This document shows, in pieces, positions 6,737 through 8,913 of a stretch of DNA of 8,913 nucleotides (position 1 is its first letter; each line of letters starts with the position of its first letter). The stretch comes from Spirochaetales bacterium (lineage in GTDB: Bacteria; Spirochaetota; Spirochaetia; B11-G9), in the NCBI GenBank assembly GCA_027077185.1, contig JALTGJ010000305.1, positions 1 through 8,913 on the forward strand, read 5' to 3'. The position numbers and the translations under genes were made by a program. Below the pieces are notes generated by a model that made no database searches, was not told where the DNA came from, and saw only the letters and a list, made by a program, of their open reading frames with translations.

Positions 6737-8305
6737 CTATATTCCAAGTTTTTGGGCTACAGCATTTAAGGCTTTATCTATACTTTCACCGGAAAGTAAT
6801 TGATTAGTTAGTTTTTTACCTAATTGAACACCTTCCTGATCAAATGAGTTTATATTCCAGATAAAGCCCTGAAACATTACTTTATTTTCAAAATGGGAAA
6901 GCAGAGATCCCAGTGCAGCAGGGGTAAGCTTTGGTCCGTAGATTAGCGAAGAAGGTCTTCCTCCGCTAAAGTTTTTATTGGGATTATTATTTTTACTCCC
7001 TTTTGCAAATGCAACTATTTGTGCAGTTAAATTCGCTTTTAATTTTGTCTGGTTAGTCGATCCATCAATTTCCAAATCAACTTTCTGCTGGGATTGTAGA
7101 AATCCAATAAACTGAAGAGGGACAATATCACTACCCTGGTGAAGCAGCTGGTAGAATGAGTGCTGCCCATTGGTTCCGGGTTCTCCAAAAATTACAGGAC
7201 CGGTCTGATAATTAAGAGTCTCTCCGGACCGGTTTACACTTTTCCCATTACTTTCCATATCCAGCTGCTGCAGGTGGGCCGGAAAACGAGATAGACCCTG
7301 GCTGTATGGAAGAATGGCAGAAACTCTATAATCCAGAATATTTCGCATATATACACCAATTAACGCATCCATTAGTGGAGCATTTTTGTAAATATCAGTA
7401 TTAAGTGCCGCATTATCAGTTTCTGCAGCACCCTTCAGAAAATCTGTAAAAACAGCCTTTCCAAATGCAAGAGTAAGGACTGCACCTCCTACTGCACTTG
7501 TGGAGGAGTATCTTCCGCCAATAAAGTCATCAATAAAAAAGCTGTCAAGAAAATCATTGGATTTTGCCAATGGGCTTGTTTCACTTGTAACAGCTATCAT
7601 GTGTTTTGAGGGTTCCAATTCCGGATTTTTCTTTTTCATCCACTGAATAGCTAAATCTCTGTTTGCCAATGTTTCCTGGGTTGTACCGCTTTTTGAAACC
7701 AATATAAAAAGTGTAGATTCCAAATTTGTTTCTTTTAAAACTGAAGCAGCATCATCCGGATCGACATTTGAAATAAATTTTGCCTCCATCATTAACTTAA
7801 TATCAGTATTTTCTTTAAGTGCTATATACATTGCTCTTGGACCCAGGTCTGAACCCCCAATGCCAATTTGTATTACAGTATCAAATTTTTTGCCTGTAGA
7901 TCCTTTTATTAAACCTGAATGAATTTTCCCTGCAAATTCATATATGCGCTCCTGTTGTTCCACATAAAAGTCTCTTTTATTTTGTCCATCAATAATTACT
8001 GGAGACAGGGCTGGCCTTCTTGTTAGATGATGAAGGACTTTTCTGTTTTCCCCTGTATTCATCGTTTCGCCTGATAAAATTAATTTATATTTTTCAATCA
8101 GACCCTGTTCTTGACTTAAAATGTTAAGAGTATCCAGTATCCGGGTGTTTACCGGTAGGGCTGAATAATTAAACTTTATTCCCATACCGGAATTTATTTC
8201 AAACTTTCCAACCCGATCAGCATTAAGTTCTGTGCAGATATCAACTTTTTCTATAGATTTAAGCTTTTTAAAACTGTTTGTCTGGTCCAGATTTATATAT
8301 TCCAT
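6737..8305 (-). CDS. pgi: glucose-6-phosphate isomerase
   Basis: This enzyme interconverts glucose-6-phosphate and fructose-6-phosphate in the cytoplasm, feeding the neighbouring phosphofructokinase. The protein has 522 residues, within the family's normal range. Two SIS-type domains are visible. They show HHLTRRPA (92-99), GIGGSDLGP (148-156), SKSGTTQET (204-212), GGRYS (263-267), and QLDMESNGK (347-355) with catalytic-type Glu351. GTNGQHSFYQLLHQG (377-391) follows with His389, then FDQEGVQLGK (488-497) with Lys497. These correspond to rabbit Glu357, His388 and Lys518. The PROSITE-type tail has Gln494 where Glu is usual. AAGGAAGG (8320-8313), seven bases before ATG, supports the start. The permease gene ends 77 bases upstream on the same strand, so co-transcription is possible. 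No clear own terminator is seen. Confidence 0.95.
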   Translation of the reverse strand: MEYINLDQTNSFKKLKSIEKVDICTELNADRVGKFEINSGMGIKFNYSALPVNTRILDTLNILSQEQGLIEKYKLILSGETMNTGENRKVLHHLTRRPALSPVIIDGQNKRDFYVEQQERIYEFAGKIHSGLIKGSTGKKFDTVIQIGIGGSDLGPRAMYIALKENTDIKLMMEAKFISNVDPDDAASVLKETNLESTLFILVSKSGTTQETLANRDLAIQWMKKKNPELEPSKHMIAVTSETSPLAKSNDFLDSFFIDDFIGGRYSSTSAVGGAVLTLAFGKAVFTDFLKGAAETDNAALNTDIYKNAPLMDALIGVYMRNILDYRVSAILPYSQGLSRFPAHLQQLDMESNGKSVNRSGETLNYQTGPVIFGEPGTNGQHSFYQLLHQGSDIVPLQFIGFLQSQQKVDLEIDGSTNQTKLKANLTAQIVAFAKGSKNNNPNKNFSGGRPSSLIYGPKLTPAALGSLLSHFENKVMFQGFIWNINSFDQEGVQLGKKLTNQLLSGESIDKALNAVAQKLGI

Positions 8306-8382
8306 TAACTAACCTTCCTTATGTTTTGATGCTATTATTAAAAGTTAGATATGAAATGGAATTTATTCAAGAGCCATTAGAC

Positions 8383-8913
8383 CTAAATAGTATATTTCTT
8401 GCGTTTTAAGCCACCTTCAAGTTTTTCTATTAAGACTCCCATTACAATTACCATAACAAGTGTAAAAACAAGTCGTATAATCATAAATTTGAAGCCCATA
8501 AAACGTAATTCTACAAGCTCCTGAGGTAATTTAATACAGGCCCATGCAGAAAGGAAAATTATTATATTTGCAACCCTGGCTCCTTTTTTTAAAAGCATAG
8601 ATGCCATTGGAAAGGCAATATAGAGTGGACCTGTTGGCATCATTCCCAACAAAAGAGCTAAGGCAAGGCCGGGAATACCTGATGCGTGGCCAAGGTATTT
8701 AACTACAATTTTATTATCAACCCAAACAGCGAAAAGCCCCATTAGCACCATAACAGCCGGGAGTATTACTATTAGTTCCTTTAACAGATCTGCTGAAGCT
8801 TTTATTGACGGAGTCCTGTTTTCCGGATATAGCGTAAGAAGTACAACTGCAGCAATTATAATACCTGCCAGTACTGCAATGCTGCCTTTCTTACTTTTCT
8901 GTTTGGCTGTCAT
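8383..8913 (-). CDS. half-size UPF0718/ArsP-like permease, 176 residues to the window edge
   Basis: This is an integral membrane protein with about five predicted helices (residues ~11-29, 46-66, 81-105, 113-133, 142-162) and a Lys-rich N-terminus and C-terminus. The third helix contains GMMPTGPLYIAFPMASML followed by KKGA. This resembles the second half of ArsP_1/UPF0718 'predicted permease' proteins, where a conserved P...PL..LL.KGA pattern occurs. Full-size members have about 300 or more residues. Small single-repeat versions exist, often as adjacent pairs, so a partner gene may lie just outside the window. The ATG uses the last three bases of the window, so its RBS is not visible and the true start could be further upstream. 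Substrate is unknown. Family assignment comes from remembered motif likeness and is moderate. Confidence 0.6.
   Translation of the reverse strand: MTAKQKSKKGSIAVLAGIIIAAVVLLTLYPENRTPSIKASADLLKELIVILPAVMVLMGLFAVWVDNKIVVKYLGHASGIPGLALALLLGMMPTGPLYIAFPMASMLLKKGARVANIIIFLSAWACIKLPQELVELRFMGFKFMIIRLVFTLVMVIVMGVLIEKLEGGLKRKKYTI

Overview
This is AT-rich bacterial chromosomal DNA, most likely from a spirochaete of the Treponema/Spirochaeta/Borrelia group. The evidence for that is indirect. It consists of a lipoprotein-type 5'-nucleotidase, a phosphofructokinase of the PPi-PFK-related clade lying next to glucose-6-phosphate isomerase, and a large signal-peptide-bearing HExxH protein with a propeller and a probable beta-barrel. 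From memory, Treponema pallidum has a UshA homologue (TP0104) close to a PFK (TP0108), and Borrelia has PFK and Pgi genes close together (BB0727 and BB0730). No rRNA, tRNA, transposase, CRISPR array or phage gene is visible.

Layout. 1-194: the 3' end of an unrecognised plus-strand gene. 180-316: a good sigma-70-type promoter and a roughly 100-nt GC-rich, structured leader. 317-1921: UshA-like 5'-nucleotidase lipoprotein, followed by a 55-nt near-perfect hairpin that looks like a REP-type element. 1997-2314: a small hypothetical gene whose 3' end overlaps the convergent gene by 11 bp. 2304-5120, minus strand: exported metallopeptidase-like, beta-propeller, probable outer-membrane protein. 5121-5279: divergent intergenic region with a second REP-like fragment and candidate promoters. 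5280-6599: 6-phosphofructokinase. 6690-6733: strong intrinsic terminator with an anti-Shine-Dalgarno-like sequence repeated inside and upstream of its loop. 6737-8305, minus strand: glucose-6-phosphate isomerase. 8383-8913, minus strand: a half-size UPF0718/ArsP-like permease at the window edge, probably upstream in the same transcript as pgi.

How they work together. Pgi and Pfk catalyse consecutive steps of upper glycolysis (glucose-6-P to fructose-6-P to fructose-1,6-bisphosphate) and are convergently encoded. The 5'-nucleotidase would salvage nucleotides outside the cytoplasm. The large minus-strand protein is an envelope protein of unknown role. No stretch longer than 300 bases lacks a gene.

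The genes are mainly conserved housekeeping and envelope functions, and I see no clear multi-gene novel system. The least explained elements are the ushA leader, the anti-SD repeats at the pfk terminator, and the three-part metallopeptidase/propeller/barrel protein.
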